Part shown: positions 53,551-61,467 of the stretch, piece after piece
How the letters are laid out: every line of letters starts with the position of its first letter
Position numbering within the stretch: the first letter of the stretch is position 1
Origin: Microvirga ossetica
Lineage (GTDB): Bacteria; Pseudomonadota; Alphaproteobacteria; Rhizobiales; Beijerinckiaceae
Assembly: GCF_002741015.1 (NCBI RefSeq)
Contig: NZ_CP016619.1
Location: 558,001 to 622,000, forward strand
Direction of reading: 5' to 3'
DNA: 64,000 nucleotides
Position numbers and translations under genes: made by a program
The notes under the pieces: generated by a model
What the model was told of the DNA's origin: nothing
The model's database searches: none
What the model saw: only the letters and a program-made list of their open reading frames with translations

Positions 53551-53841
53551 ATGATTTGGGCCCGCAGGATTGTCGCCCCGGGCGAGTGGAATGAGGTCCA
53601 GGATCAGTTCGAAAGCCTGTTCGTGAAGCTCGGGTGCCCGGGCCAGATGATGCTGGTGGCCACCTTCGGTCCCGGCGCGACCATGCTCTACGCCAGCCTC
53701 CCGAACACGGTTCTTCTGACCGCATTATCAGGCTTCGAGCAGACCGGTGACGGCGAGCTCCCGGCCGAAGCCTCTCTGCTTGTCGGCCACCAGCATGCGT
53801 TCGCGAAACGCTTCAGGTATCCCAAACGGCCGTTCATGTGA
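53551..53841 (+). CDS. Small hypothetical protein
   Basis: 96 residues (MIWARRIVAPGEWNEVQDQF...), soluble, with EVQDQFESLFVKLGCPGQMMLVAT and ALSGFEQTGDGELP. No family recognised. GGAGG lies six bases before the ATG. It precedes the sigma factor gene by about 100 bases on the same strand. Confidence 0.6.
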   Translation: MIWARRIVAPGEWNEVQDQFESLFVKLGCPGQMMLVATFGPGATMLYASLPNTVLLTALSGFEQTGDGELPAEASLLVGHQHAFAKRFRYPKRPFM

Positions 53842-53945
53842 GACGCCCATGATGCAAGGCTTTGAATCGGTCAGGAGGACGGCTGCGTGAGCGTGCCACA
53901 GGCTTGCAGGTTGATGTCGCAGGGATCAGACCACATCTCTTTCTT

Positions 53946-54686
53946 ATGGCTGGCTCCAAGTTCAGGCCACCCAACCCCATTGTTCTTGGCGATGTGGTCC
54001 GAGAGCATCTGGGACAACAGTTGCGTGGCGTCTATTCCGACCTCATCGTCTCTGATCTGCCTTCGGATCTCGTCAGGCTGATCGGACGCCTGGAGAGTTC
54101 CATCCGGATCCCCGAGGATCGGCATGATCCAGGTTTCGTCCACGACCTCCTGAACTCCATCCATCATCTGCGTGCCTTTGCGATCTCGCTCACCCATGAC
54201 GTGAACCGGGCGGAAGACCTGGTGCAGAGCACGCTGCTGAAGGCCTGTGACCGGCGCAACCGGTTCGAGCCAGGTACCTGCCTCCAGGCCTGGCTGTTTA
54301 CGATCCTGAAGAACGACTTTCACACCGAGCACCGGAAACGGCAGCGGGAGGTGGAGGACATCGAAGGCGCCTATGCCGCCCGTCTGACCACGCTGCCGGA
54401 TCAGCTGTCCGGGCTGGAGTTGCAGGATCTCTCGCAGGCTTTGTCGAAGCTGCCGGCGTGGCAGCGCGAGGTCCTGCTGCTGGTTGGCACGGAAGGCATG
54501 AGTTACGAGGAAATTGCCGCCCGTCAGCACGTGACGGTGGGCACCGTCAAGAGCCGGGTCAACCGCGCCCGCCACCATCTCGCACAGATCCTTGGTCTGG
54601 GACCGGACGATGCCATCGGCACTCGGTTCTCGCACCCTGAGCGGGCGGAACGCCGAGGCGCAGAGAGCTTGCGTCACCTGGGTTGA
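53946..54686 (+). CDS. ECF sigma factor of the EcfG (ECF15) type with an N-terminal NepR-like segment
   Basis: 246 residues from ATG 53946; an upstream in-frame start is possible. Sigma region 2 (about 67-140: HHLRAFAISLTHDVNRAEDLVQSTLLKA, LQAWLFTILKNDFHTEHRKRQ) and region 4 (about 165-225: LPAWQREVLLLVGTEGMSYEEIA, GTVKSRVNRARHHL) match EcfG, the general-stress sigma factor of Alphaproteobacteria, usually about 180 residues. The extra N-terminus (17-50) reads VVREHLGQQLRGVYSDLIVS then LPSDLVRLIGRLE, matching the core of NepR, the EcfG anti-sigma factor normally encoded separately. No stop lies between them. The fused reading is seen; self-inhibition is inferred. Confidence 0.82.
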   Translation: MAGSKFRPPNPIVLGDVVREHLGQQLRGVYSDLIVSDLPSDLVRLIGRLESSIRIPEDRHDPGFVHDLLNSIHHLRAFAISLTHDVNRAEDLVQSTLLKACDRRNRFEPGTCLQAWLFTILKNDFHTEHRKRQREVEDIEGAYAARLTTLPDQLSGLELQDLSQALSKLPAWQREVLLLVGTEGMSYEEIAARQHVTVGTVKSRVNRARHHLAQILGLGPDDAIGTRFSHPERAERRGAESLRHLG

Positions 54687-54706
54687 TCTGGGAGCGGAGG
54701 CATTGC

Positions 54707-55002
54707 ATGAGCTTGCGTGTAATCCGGTTCTTGGCGGTCCTGCTGACCCCTCTCGCCCTGATCTCGGCCGGAGGGCTCGCCCAACCGGCTCCGGACCGGC
54801 AGGCCTATGCGACGGGTGAGGCGCAGGCCGTCGTCGGGCAACCCTACTCGCCTGAGCTGGCCGAGAGGGCCCGCCGGACAGCCGGGGCTCGCGAGGTCCA
54901 AAAGATCGAGCCGGGGGCGCCTACACGACCGATCTCAACGCCGATCGGCTGAACATCGAGGTGGACCGCGCCGGCATCGTGACGGGCCTCCGATGCGGAT
55001 GA
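54707..55002 (+). pseudogene. I78-family peptidase inhibitor-like protein, frameshifted
   Basis: A signal peptide (MSLRVIRFLAVLLTPLALIS) and AQAVVGQPYSPELAERARRT start an I78-type inhibitor. In a run of five G near 54913 the frame is off by one: frame 1 ends early at 54952 (EPGAPTRPISTPIG), while the -1/+2 frame continues GAYTTDLNADRLNIEVDRAG to LRCG and stops at 55002. Adding one G restores a normal inhibitor ending. GGAGG lies six bases before the ATG, 20 bases after the sigma gene. Could be a sequencing error in a homopolymer. Confidence 0.65.
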
Positions 55003-55282
55003 CGTTCCATCGGCACCGGGTTTGCCGCAGTGGTCCGGGCCACCGGAATGCTTATTCTCGCTGGCCTGGGGAGACCGGAGGAGCACTGGCGGGCCCAAGC
55101 AAACCCAATCCTGCTGTCTATCCATCATGGCCCAATCTCCATTCCAGACGGATTGGTGTCGGAATATAATTGGTTCCGATGGTCGAGTGCTTTGGCTCCG
55201 ACCTTATCCAGTCCGAGTTGTGTTGCCCTTCCGGCGGATCCACCTCCGCCGAGATCGCAAGTTGAACGAGGAGGAACGCACG

Positions 55283-55585
55283 ATGGCCCGCAATCCCATG
55301 ACCCCGTTCCGTCCCGGTGGCGGAATATTCCCTGGTGATCCCTTCCTCTCGTTGCATCGCGAGATGAACCGCCTGTTCGATGACGTCTTCCGCGGTGCTG
55401 GCCGGCCCGCTGCTGAGACCCAGGGCCAAGGTGGTGGCACCTTCGTCAACGCCAGCGGTGCCGGTTGCCTTCGGCAATGGAATAGTTCAAGCGGCGATGT
55501 TCGCCACACGACAGGACGGCGGGTTTGCCGAGAGCCATACCGATCTGATCAGAGCCACTCCGTTCCCCTCTCGGCGGCGCTCTAA
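55283..55585 (+). pseudogene. Hsp20 (small heat-shock protein) 5' fragment
   Basis: GAGGAGG precedes ATG 55283. Residues 1-55 (MARNPMTPFRPGGGIFPGDP, LSLHREMNRLFDDVFRGAG, GGTFVNAS) match the N-terminus of Hsp20 proteins. The alpha-crystallin domain is missing: after about 55447 the frame encodes unrelated residues to a stop at 55583. The sequence after the break, in another frame (VAFGNGIVQAAMFATRQDGG), also looks like part of a different gene. Confidence 0.7.
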
Positions 55586-55594
55586 GCCATCGCC

Positions 55595-56230
55595 ATGCGC
55601 CGCTCGACCGCAAGCCTGCTGGCCACCTTCCTGGGCGAGGGGCCGGCCGCGCGCGTGCAAGCCGGCGCGATCCGCCGTGGCGACATCGTCGAGACCGAAG
55701 CGGCGATCCTGCTCACCGACCTGCGCGGCTTCACGCCCCTTTCGCTCACTTCACCGCCACCCCAGCTCCTGGCCCTCCTGGGGCGCTATTTCGAAGCCGT
55801 GGTGGATGCCGTGCGGGAGGAGGGAGGCGACGTGCTCAAGTTTCTGGGTGACGGGGTCTTGTCGATCTTTCAGGTGGGGGAGGGCGAGGACAACCGCCGG
55901 GCGGCCTGTGCGGCGGCCGTGCGCGCTGTGTCGCGCGCCATGGCAACGGCCCACGCGGACGATCTACCTCCCTTCGTCGCGGCTTTGCACGTGGGATCCG
56001 TGATGTATGGCAACATCGGCAGCCTGGACCGCCTGGACTTTACCGTGGTCGGGCCGACGGTCAACGTCGTCAGCCGCCTGGAGGGGATCGCCAACGCGAC
56101 CGGTGAGAGGGTGGTTTGCTCCGATGCCTGCGCCTCAGCCCTGGCAGGCACGTTCACCCGAACCCTGGGTCGGTTCGAGCTCAAGGGGCTGGCGGGCGAG
56201 CACGAAGTGTTCGCCGTGGCGGCAGGATAA
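55595..56230 (+). CDS. Class III adenylate/guanylate cyclase catalytic domain, probably N-truncated
   Basis: 211 residues. The catalytic domain (about 35-205) has metal Asp in AAILLTDLRGFTPLS and LKFLGDGVLSIF, the substrate Lys four residues before the second Asp, Thr in DFTVVGPTVNVVSRLEG together with the transition-state Asn and Arg. The start MRRSTASLLATFLGEGPAA corresponds to the helix just before the catalytic domain in longer rhizobial cyclases, so an N-terminal sensory region of about 150-180 residues is probably missing. No ribosome site is evident. It sits ten bases after the broken Hsp20 gene; a deletion probably joined the two. Confidence 0.7.
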   Translation: MRRSTASLLATFLGEGPAARVQAGAIRRGDIVETEAAILLTDLRGFTPLSLTSPPPQLLALLGRYFEAVVDAVREEGGDVLKFLGDGVLSIFQVGEGEDNRRAACAAAVRAVSRAMATAHADDLPPFVAALHVGSVMYGNIGSLDRLDFTVVGPTVNVVSRLEGIANATGERVVCSDACASALAGTFTRTLGRFELKGLAGEHEVFAVAAG

Positions 56231-56508
56231 CCCAGGCGATACCCGCACCGGCATCATAAGGATGCACAGCATGATCAGCCGTGCATGGGTGGACAAGGCC
56301 TGAGAATGCCGATCGCTATGAAGACCTCATCCGGTCGACGATCTTCCCAAGGATTCTCGCCAGGCGGACCCCAAGTTTCGATCACATCGAGCTTCTCTCC
56401 GCCTGTGTGAGAACGATCTGAGGAGCCGTTATCGCTGGCCCGAAGCTCAACAGCTGGGATTGAGCTAGAGGGTGTCTGGAAAATCGGGCGGCTCCCATCT
56501 GAAGGGGC

Positions 56509-57046
56509 ATGACAGCCCTCTGCTATGACACCGACCTGAGCGATGCGGAGTGGGCGATCCTGGCGCCCCTCCTTGCCCCGACCACTCGCCGCGGGCGCCC
56601 TCGCAAACATGATCTGCGGCTGGTGCTCAACGCGCTCCTGTACATCCTGCGCGGCCGGTGAACCCTGGCGTCTGCTGCCGCACGAGTTCCCGCCGTGGCA
56701 AAGCGTGTACGACCACTTCCGGCGATGGCGCCAGCACGGCACGTGGCGGTCCATCAATGATGCCCTGCGTACGCGAGCCCGGATGCTGGCCGGGCGCAGT
56801 CCAGAACCGCACGCTGCCATCATCGACAGTCAAACCGCACGCACCAGCGAGGCTGGTGGGGTGCGGGGTTATGGTGGTGGCAAGCGGATCTCCGGCCGCA
56901 AACGGCATCTGGTGGTCGACACGCAAGGACTGATCCTGCACGTGCTCGTCCACCCAGCCGATATGCATGACCGTCGCGCGGCTGAAGCCGTGCAATGTGC
57001 GGCGAACCGAAGGTTCGCGTCAGCGAAAAACCGGATCCACCTTTAA
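56509..57046 (+). pseudogene. IS5-family transposase, frameshifted and truncated
   Basis: Frame 1 starts ATG 56509 (TALCYDTDLSDAEWAILAPL) and stops at TGA 56659 after LYILRGR. The homologous sequence continues in another frame with PWRLLPHEFPPWQSVYDHFRRW, AAIIDSQTARTSEAGGVRGYGGGK and LVVDTQGLILHVLVHPADMHDR, then breaks off at about 57010 into a REP-like sequence. The final catalytic Glu region is lost. A terminal-repeat-like GAGGGTGTCTGGAAAATCGG begins at 56468. The 280 bases before it hold nothing else recognised. Confidence 0.75.
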
Positions 57047-57058
57047 GCACGATGCGCT
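57022..57058. repeat. Degenerate REP-like palindromic unit, copy 1
   Basis: Read on the minus strand it begins AGCGCATCGTGC, then TGGATCCGGTTTTTCGCT. It shares this layout with the perfect hairpin at 60535-60580. Such GCGGAAAACCGG units are widespread in rhizobial genomes. Confidence 0.5.
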
Positions 57059-57086
57059 CGACGGGCACCTTTGATGGTTGCTCACC

Positions 57087-57746
57087 TCAATAGAGCCCGG
57101 GGATCAGCCGCCACGTGCGACGGCAGTACGCCTCGTACTCGGAGCCGAACTGATCCCGCAGCAGTTTCTCCTCCGCGTGGATCCGCACGAGAAGCGGCGG
57201 CACGAGGAGTGCTGTCAGCAACACCCCGACCCCGGACCGAAAGGCGAGGGCCCAGCCGAGTGCGTTGACGAGCAGGCCGAGATAGCTGGGGTGGCGGATG
57301 ACGCCATAGACCCCGCTCGTCACCAGCGTGTGCCCCGGCTGGATGGCCACGAGCCCGCTGAACCGGCGCCCGAGCACGAACACCGGCCAGATCCGCAGCG
57401 CACCCCCGATGGCGAAGAGGGCGACGCCGAGCCAGCGCACGGCATCGCCGTCAAGGATCCAGACCTCCTTGCGCTCCGTGTAGGCGGGCAGATAGGCCGC
57501 CAGCAGCCCGATCACCCCGAAGGCCGCGATGACCCAGCGGTTGCCCCGGTCCTCGCGTTCGCCGGGACTCAGGTTGCCGCGGCTGAACAGCGCGGCGCCG
57601 GACAGCGCGAACACGACGATCGTCAGGGCAATCCGGGACGGATGCGAGAAGAAGGCGGCCAGCCCGCCCGCGCCGAGGACGGCGAGGCCGAGATAGGCAA
57701 GGGTCCCCACGATGCTGAGGGCTGCAAGTCCGGGCGTGGGCGTCAT
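57087..57746 (-). CDS. Isoprenylcysteine carboxyl methyltransferase (ICMT)-like membrane protein
   Basis: 219 residues with about five transmembrane helices. The C-terminal ICMT/PEMT-type signature is GHTLVTSGVYGVIRHPSYLGLL followed by RIHAEEKLLRDQFGSEYEAYCRRTWRLIP, where the RHPSY histidine and the EE pair bind S-adenosylmethionine. Bacterial members methylate unknown lipids or small molecules. ATG 57746 is chosen because the longer start has no ribosome site. It lies 49 bases downstream of the cyclase gene on the same strand. Confidence 0.85.
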   Translation of the reverse strand: MTPTPGLAALSIVGTLAYLGLAVLGAGGLAAFFSHPSRIALTIVVFALSGAALFSRGNLSPGEREDRGNRWVIAAFGVIGLLAAYLPAYTERKEVWILDGDAVRWLGVALFAIGGALRIWPVFVLGRRFSGLVAIQPGHTLVTSGVYGVIRHPSYLGLLVNALGWALAFRSGVGVLLTALLVPPLLVRIHAEEKLLRDQFGSEYEAYCRRTWRLIPGLY

Positions 57747-57795
57747 GGCCGCCTCGTCTGGCTGCGGGTTCGTCGGGTGCAGGAGCCGGGCCACG

Positions 57796-58659
57796 TCAAT
57801 CGCGGCCGGTCCGGCGCTTGTTTTTTCGCACCTGTTCCGAGCTGCGCCGGAACATCGTCCACAAAGTGGCGATCAACAGCATGGACACGGCTGGCCAATG
57901 AAACCAGATCCTGTGCAGGCCACTGAAGAGGTTGATCAGAAACAGAAACACGGAGATCACAAGAGCCGCTCGGAGGGCGCGCGGGAGATCAGCCAACCAG
58001 TTGGAGACGGCACGGACCCGCGTCCGAGACCCAGCCTGGACACCAAATGATGGCGCACCACTGAGTGCGGTTGCTTTAGGAGCGGGTTCCAAACCGTCTT
58101 TGGATTCAGGTTGTCCGACGGTTGTTCCGCTCAGGGCCACCCGGTAGCTCGCCACCGGGGCAGCCACATTCTTCACCTGCTGCGGGCCGAGATAGTCGAA
58201 GCCGACGGACAGCTTGTTGTGGACCTGATCGTAGACCGGGCCGGAGATCAGGATGCCGCCCGGCTCGGCCAGTTCCTGCAGCCGCGCCGCGATGTTGACG
58301 CCGTCGCCGTAGATGTCGGAGCCGTCGACCATCACGTCGCCCAGGTTGATGCCGATGCGGAACCGCATGCGCCGTGCCTCGGGCAGATGAGGGTCCTGGG
58401 TGGACAGCTCCTGCTGGATTTCGATGGCACACTGCACCGCCTCGACGACACTGGCGAACTCGGCGATGACGGCATCGCCCCAGGTGTTGACGATCCGCCC
58501 GTCATGGCGCTCGATCAGGGCCGCCATGGCCGTCCGATAGCGGCGCAGCGTCGCCAGCGTGCCGGCCTCGTCCGCCTCCATCAGGCGGGTATAACCGGAT
58601 ACGTCGGCGCACAGCACGGTGGTCAGTCGCCGTTTCAGCTTCTCGGTCATGGTCGGCAT
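57796..58659 (-). CDS. Class III adenylate cyclase homologue with C-terminal 2TM domain
   Basis: 287 residues from ATG 58659. The cyclase domain (about 8-180) has metal D19 (VLCADVSGYTRLM) and D62 (NTWGDAVIAEF), and the Asn/Arg of GDGVNIAARLQ. The lysine expected four residues before D62 is Asn58, so adenine recognition is atypical. The C-terminus (about 228-275) has two membrane helices, ALRAALVISVFLFLINLF and WPAVSMLLIATLWTMF, like the 2TM domain. The membrane anchor behind rather than ahead of the catalytic domain is unusual. Confidence 0.85.
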   Translation of the reverse strand: MPTMTEKLKRRLTTVLCADVSGYTRLMEADEAGTLATLRRYRTAMAALIERHDGRIVNTWGDAVIAEFASVVEAVQCAIEIQQELSTQDPHLPEARRMRFRIGINLGDVMVDGSDIYGDGVNIAARLQELAEPGGILISGPVYDQVHNKLSVGFDYLGPQQVKNVAAPVASYRVALSGTTVGQPESKDGLEPAPKATALSGAPSFGVQAGSRTRVRAVSNWLADLPRALRAALVISVFLFLINLFSGLHRIWFHWPAVSMLLIATLWTMFRRSSEQVRKNKRRTGRD

Positions 58660-58902
58660 GATAGCGCGATCTTCCGAAACGCATGAGCCGTTGAAGGGCC
58701 GCACCTGGCACTTGCCGGCAGTCAGCCAAACCTCCGCAAGGCGGCGCGACAAGCGGATCGCCGTACTGCCCACTTCTTCGATCGGGTTTAATCCGCAGAC
58801 GACGTTCAGATCGACCCGATGACGTGCCTCAGCAGCACCGAGCAAGTCCCGGGGCACCGCTCAGCGGAGCCCCCACGACGCGCTGGATTTCCGTCCGAGA
58901 CC

Positions 58903-59169
58903 TCACGGCCGCCTGTCGCGGACAACAAGCCTGCCAACTACAAGCTCATCGATCTCCACGCGCCCGATCCGCGCCCTTCCGACCATCAGCCGCCCAACAG
59001 CGAGAGCGCCGATCGCGATGGCTCCCAGGGCCACAGCGCCGAGCGCCAGAGCCCCGACCGCGGAGGCACCTATTCGGGCCACTCCAATGGCGGCATCTCT
59101 CAAAGTGGCTGAACTCTTAGCCGGTACGGTTCGATCAACCTGATGACGTCCACTGCGACCATCCAACAT
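58903..59169 (-). CDS. Glycine-periodic repeat protein, probable small beta-helix
   Basis: 88 residues. After a polar start, residues about 25-80 form at least ten five-residue units with small-hydrophobic-Gly periodicity: AIGVA RIGAS AVGAL ALGAV, then ALGAI AIGAL AVGRL MVGRA, then RIGRV EIDEL VVGRL. This resembles pentapeptide-type beta-helix or bactofilin-like stacking more than a transmembrane helix, because Arg and Glu enter in register. GAGGAGAG lies before ATG 59169. No function is known. Confidence 0.6.
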   Translation of the reverse strand: MLDGRSGRHQVDRTVPAKSSATLRDAAIGVARIGASAVGALALGAVALGAIAIGALAVGRLMVGRARIGRVEIDELVVGRLVVRDRRP

Positions 59170-59260
59170 CGTCCTGCTCTCCTCGAGGCTCTGCAAGCGG
59201 GTTCAGGCCAAGGGTGCCCTCGGTTGTCGGCACAACAGAGGCCTTGGCCAAGTTCATAGG

Positions 59261-59284
59261 CCACAGCCACAGCCACAGCCACAG
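59261..59284 (+). repeat. Hexanucleotide tandem repeat (CCACAG)4
   Basis: Four perfect CCACAG units in the gap between the glycine-repeat gene and the transglutaminase gene. Simple-sequence tract, possibly length-variable. Confidence 0.8.
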
Positions 59285-59313
59285 CATTAGCCTTCCGGGC
59301 GGGGCATCCCCCT

Positions 59314-60252
59314 TCAGCCCGCAAAGACACTCTCCTCGCGCTGACACAGCGTATTGAAGACCCGCTCGGGCAGCCGGACTTGGGCATCCGTCGCAAAGCG
59401 ATGCCTCAATCTGTCGAAGTTGATATCGGGGTCGGTCGGCAGCCAAGCGAGTTCGTCGAAGAACTCAAGCTCACTGGTGGCGAGCTTGGCATTGGGCCGA
59501 GGCTGCGCCCCCCAGACATCCCAAGGCAGGACTTCACGGCCATTGAGCATCGCCAGATCCCGAACCAGACTGCCCGCGATGAACCAGAGGCCGCGCAAGT
59601 GCGAAAATTCAATGCCGAACCGTTGCGGGTTCAATTCGCCGCTGCGGCATCTACGCCAAGCCTCGGATGCCAGCGGGAACTTGTCGCGCGGCACGTCGAG
59701 GACATCGTGGCTGATGGAGAGGTTGCGGATGAACACGTCATCGAACTGCGCATCGAGCAGCGCCCAGCGCTCCTCGTCCGCCTTCCAGTACTCGCAAATC
59801 CAGTGATCCTCGAACATCCCTGGATTGAAGTACGTGCCGAAGCCGCCCCGGCCTCTGGCCGGGACACCGTGATGGCGGAAGATGGCGATGGCGAGCAGCA
59901 TGAAGTGGCGGCAGATGCCGACCAGCCGCCTCTCGGGCGAACGGGCGACGTCGAGAGGCTGCCGGTCGAGCGCCATCAGCGCGTCAATGATCCGCTCCAC
60001 CGGCCGGATAGGGCTCTCGGCACGGCGTTCCGCGGGAATTGGGCAACCATAGAATGGTTCAGCCACGTGCTCATAGATGAGGAGACCCTGGACGGTGCGT
60101 GCCACGCTAGCCGGATCGAATGGCAGAGCATCCAGTCGCATGGCCTGGCGGCCCGGGGTGCTGAAGCTCGACTGGCTCGTGTAGTAATCAAGCACGCGCT
60201 GAGAGGGCCGGCGAGTCCTGTCCGGACGGGCAATGGATGGCGTGATGCTCAT
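59314..60252 (-). CDS. Transglutaminase-like protein
   Basis: 312 residues, cytoplasmic. The transglutaminase-core triad is visible as Cys in VGICRHFMLLAIAIFRHHG (about 135), His in FEDHWICEYWKAD (about 170) and Asp in WALLDAQFDDV (about 187). The N-terminal 100 residues and C-terminal 100 residues are family-specific. Bacterial homologues are mostly peptidase- or amidase-like. ATG 60252 follows GAGGAGATGTGCC. It is a single gene. Confidence 0.82.
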   Translation of the reverse strand: MSITPSIARPDRTRRPSQRVLDYYTSQSSFSTPGRQAMRLDALPFDPASVARTVQGLLIYEHVAEPFYGCPIPAERRAESPIRPVERIIDALMALDRQPLDVARSPERRLVGICRHFMLLAIAIFRHHGVPARGRGGFGTYFNPGMFEDHWICEYWKADEERWALLDAQFDDVFIRNLSISHDVLDVPRDKFPLASEAWRRCRSGELNPQRFGIEFSHLRGLWFIAGSLVRDLAMLNGREVLPWDVWGAQPRPNAKLATSELEFFDELAWLPTDPDINFDRLRHRFATDAQVRLPERVFNTLCQREESVFAG

Positions 60253-60850
60253 GGCACATCTCCTCGAGCAGGTGACGCGTGCCACGTTTTTCCGCAGGTC
60301 GACGACGCCCGCATGATAGCACGTTATTTCCGCACGGGCATGGATCGTCACAGTGGCTAAAGGGCCGCGACTGGCACTCCTCGAAAGTACGCCCGACTTC
60401 CGGAGAGACGCACCGAGCAGACCTTTACATGGTCGCGCCGATGGGCCGTGTTTGACCCGTTTCGGATCTTCAGAGCGATGACCCACGAATAAGTCGAATT
60501 AAGCGGCGCGGGTGCCGGGACACCCTGTGCGTCCAGCGCCTCGTGCGGAAAACTGGACCCGGTTTTCCGCACGAGGCGCTCACTTGTCCTCACGGCTCTA
60601 GCCGTTGAAACCACATCCATTTCGATCACCCTCGGATTTCTTGGTCGGGCCCCGCTCTCCACAGCTGTAGCGCTATCCCAGATTTGGATGTTTGGATGAC
60701 GGGGAAAGGGCACAGGGCGTTATCCCGTGCAAAACTCATTGTGGGCAGACGAGAAGCGACGTAAAATCGTGGAGCTGAATGACGGCGCAGGAAGGCGACG
60801 GTCTTCACAGCGGACTGTTTCGGCGACATGCGCAAGCGCCGGAGGTCGTG
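60253..60850. other. Intergenic stretch with a large hairpin
   Basis: About 600 bases between divergent genes. No supported gene; it contains the REP-like hairpin at 60535-60580. Confidence 0.4.
60535..60580. repeat. Large perfect inverted repeat, REP-like unit copy 2
   Basis: The left arm AGCGCCTCGTGCGGAAAAC (60535-60553) is fully complementary to the right arm ending at 60580, with an eight-base loop. It can form a very stable cruciform or RNA hairpin. Confidence 0.85.
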
Positions 60851-61318
60851 ATGGCGATTGCCGCAACACTCCAAAAATACCTGGACGACCGAGATGTCAC
60901 CTACGATGTGATCTCACATGAGCCGACAGGGTCGTCGTGGGACACGGCCCAGATTAGCCATATCCCGGGGAACCGCTTGGCCAAGGGTATTCTGCTCCGG
61001 GATCAGCAGGGCTACTGGCTCGCGGTCCTGCCGGCGTCGCACTTTCTTCGGTTGTCTGAGCTTAAGCTGGACCTCGGCCGCGTGGATCTGGCTGGCGAGG
61101 ACGAGGTTGCCGAGATTTTCCCAGACTGTGTCCGCGGGGCCATCCCGCCGGTTGGCGAATGCTATGGGCTGGATGTGATCATCGATTCCAGCATCGATCA
61201 GCAACCGGAGCTTTACCTCGAAGGCGGGGATCACGCCACACTGATCCACATGGGCCAAGCTGAGTTTGCGCGGCTCAACACCCGCGCCCGGCATGGAGCC
61301 TTTACCGACGGCCCGTGA
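60851..61318 (+). CDS. YbaK/EbsC-family aminoacyl-tRNA deacylase-like protein
   Basis: 155 residues. The YbaK fold spans about 5-150: [46 protein letters not shown] (conserved Lys), and [22 protein letters not shown] then [21 protein letters not shown]. Enzymes of this family hydrolyse mischarged tRNA in trans. GGAGG lies five bases before ATG 60851. Glutamine synthetase follows 149 bases downstream. A second, related gene lies at the right edge. Confidence 0.88.
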   Translation: MAIAATLQKYLDDRDVTYDVISHEPTGSSWDTAQISHIPGNRLAKGILLRDQQGYWLAVLPASHFLRLSELKLDLGRVDLAGEDEVAEIFPDCVRGAIPPVGECYGLDVIIDSSIDQQPELYLEGGDHATLIHMGQAEFARLNTRARHGAFTDGP

Positions 61319-61467
61319 ACAAACGCAGCCTCGGTGATCTCGGTCGCGGGTGTCTTGGCAAGGTACGGTCGGAGGAGGGGATCGGATTCATAACCGGCCC
61401 TTGCTGCGGCTCCTTCGACGGATTCGAGATTCCTCCTGCAACTGCGGCTCTGAAGGAGAAGACGGCG

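Noticed and set aside
59261..59284. CRISPR-like short repeat
   Set aside because: The CCACAG units are contiguous without spacers; it is a simple-sequence tract.
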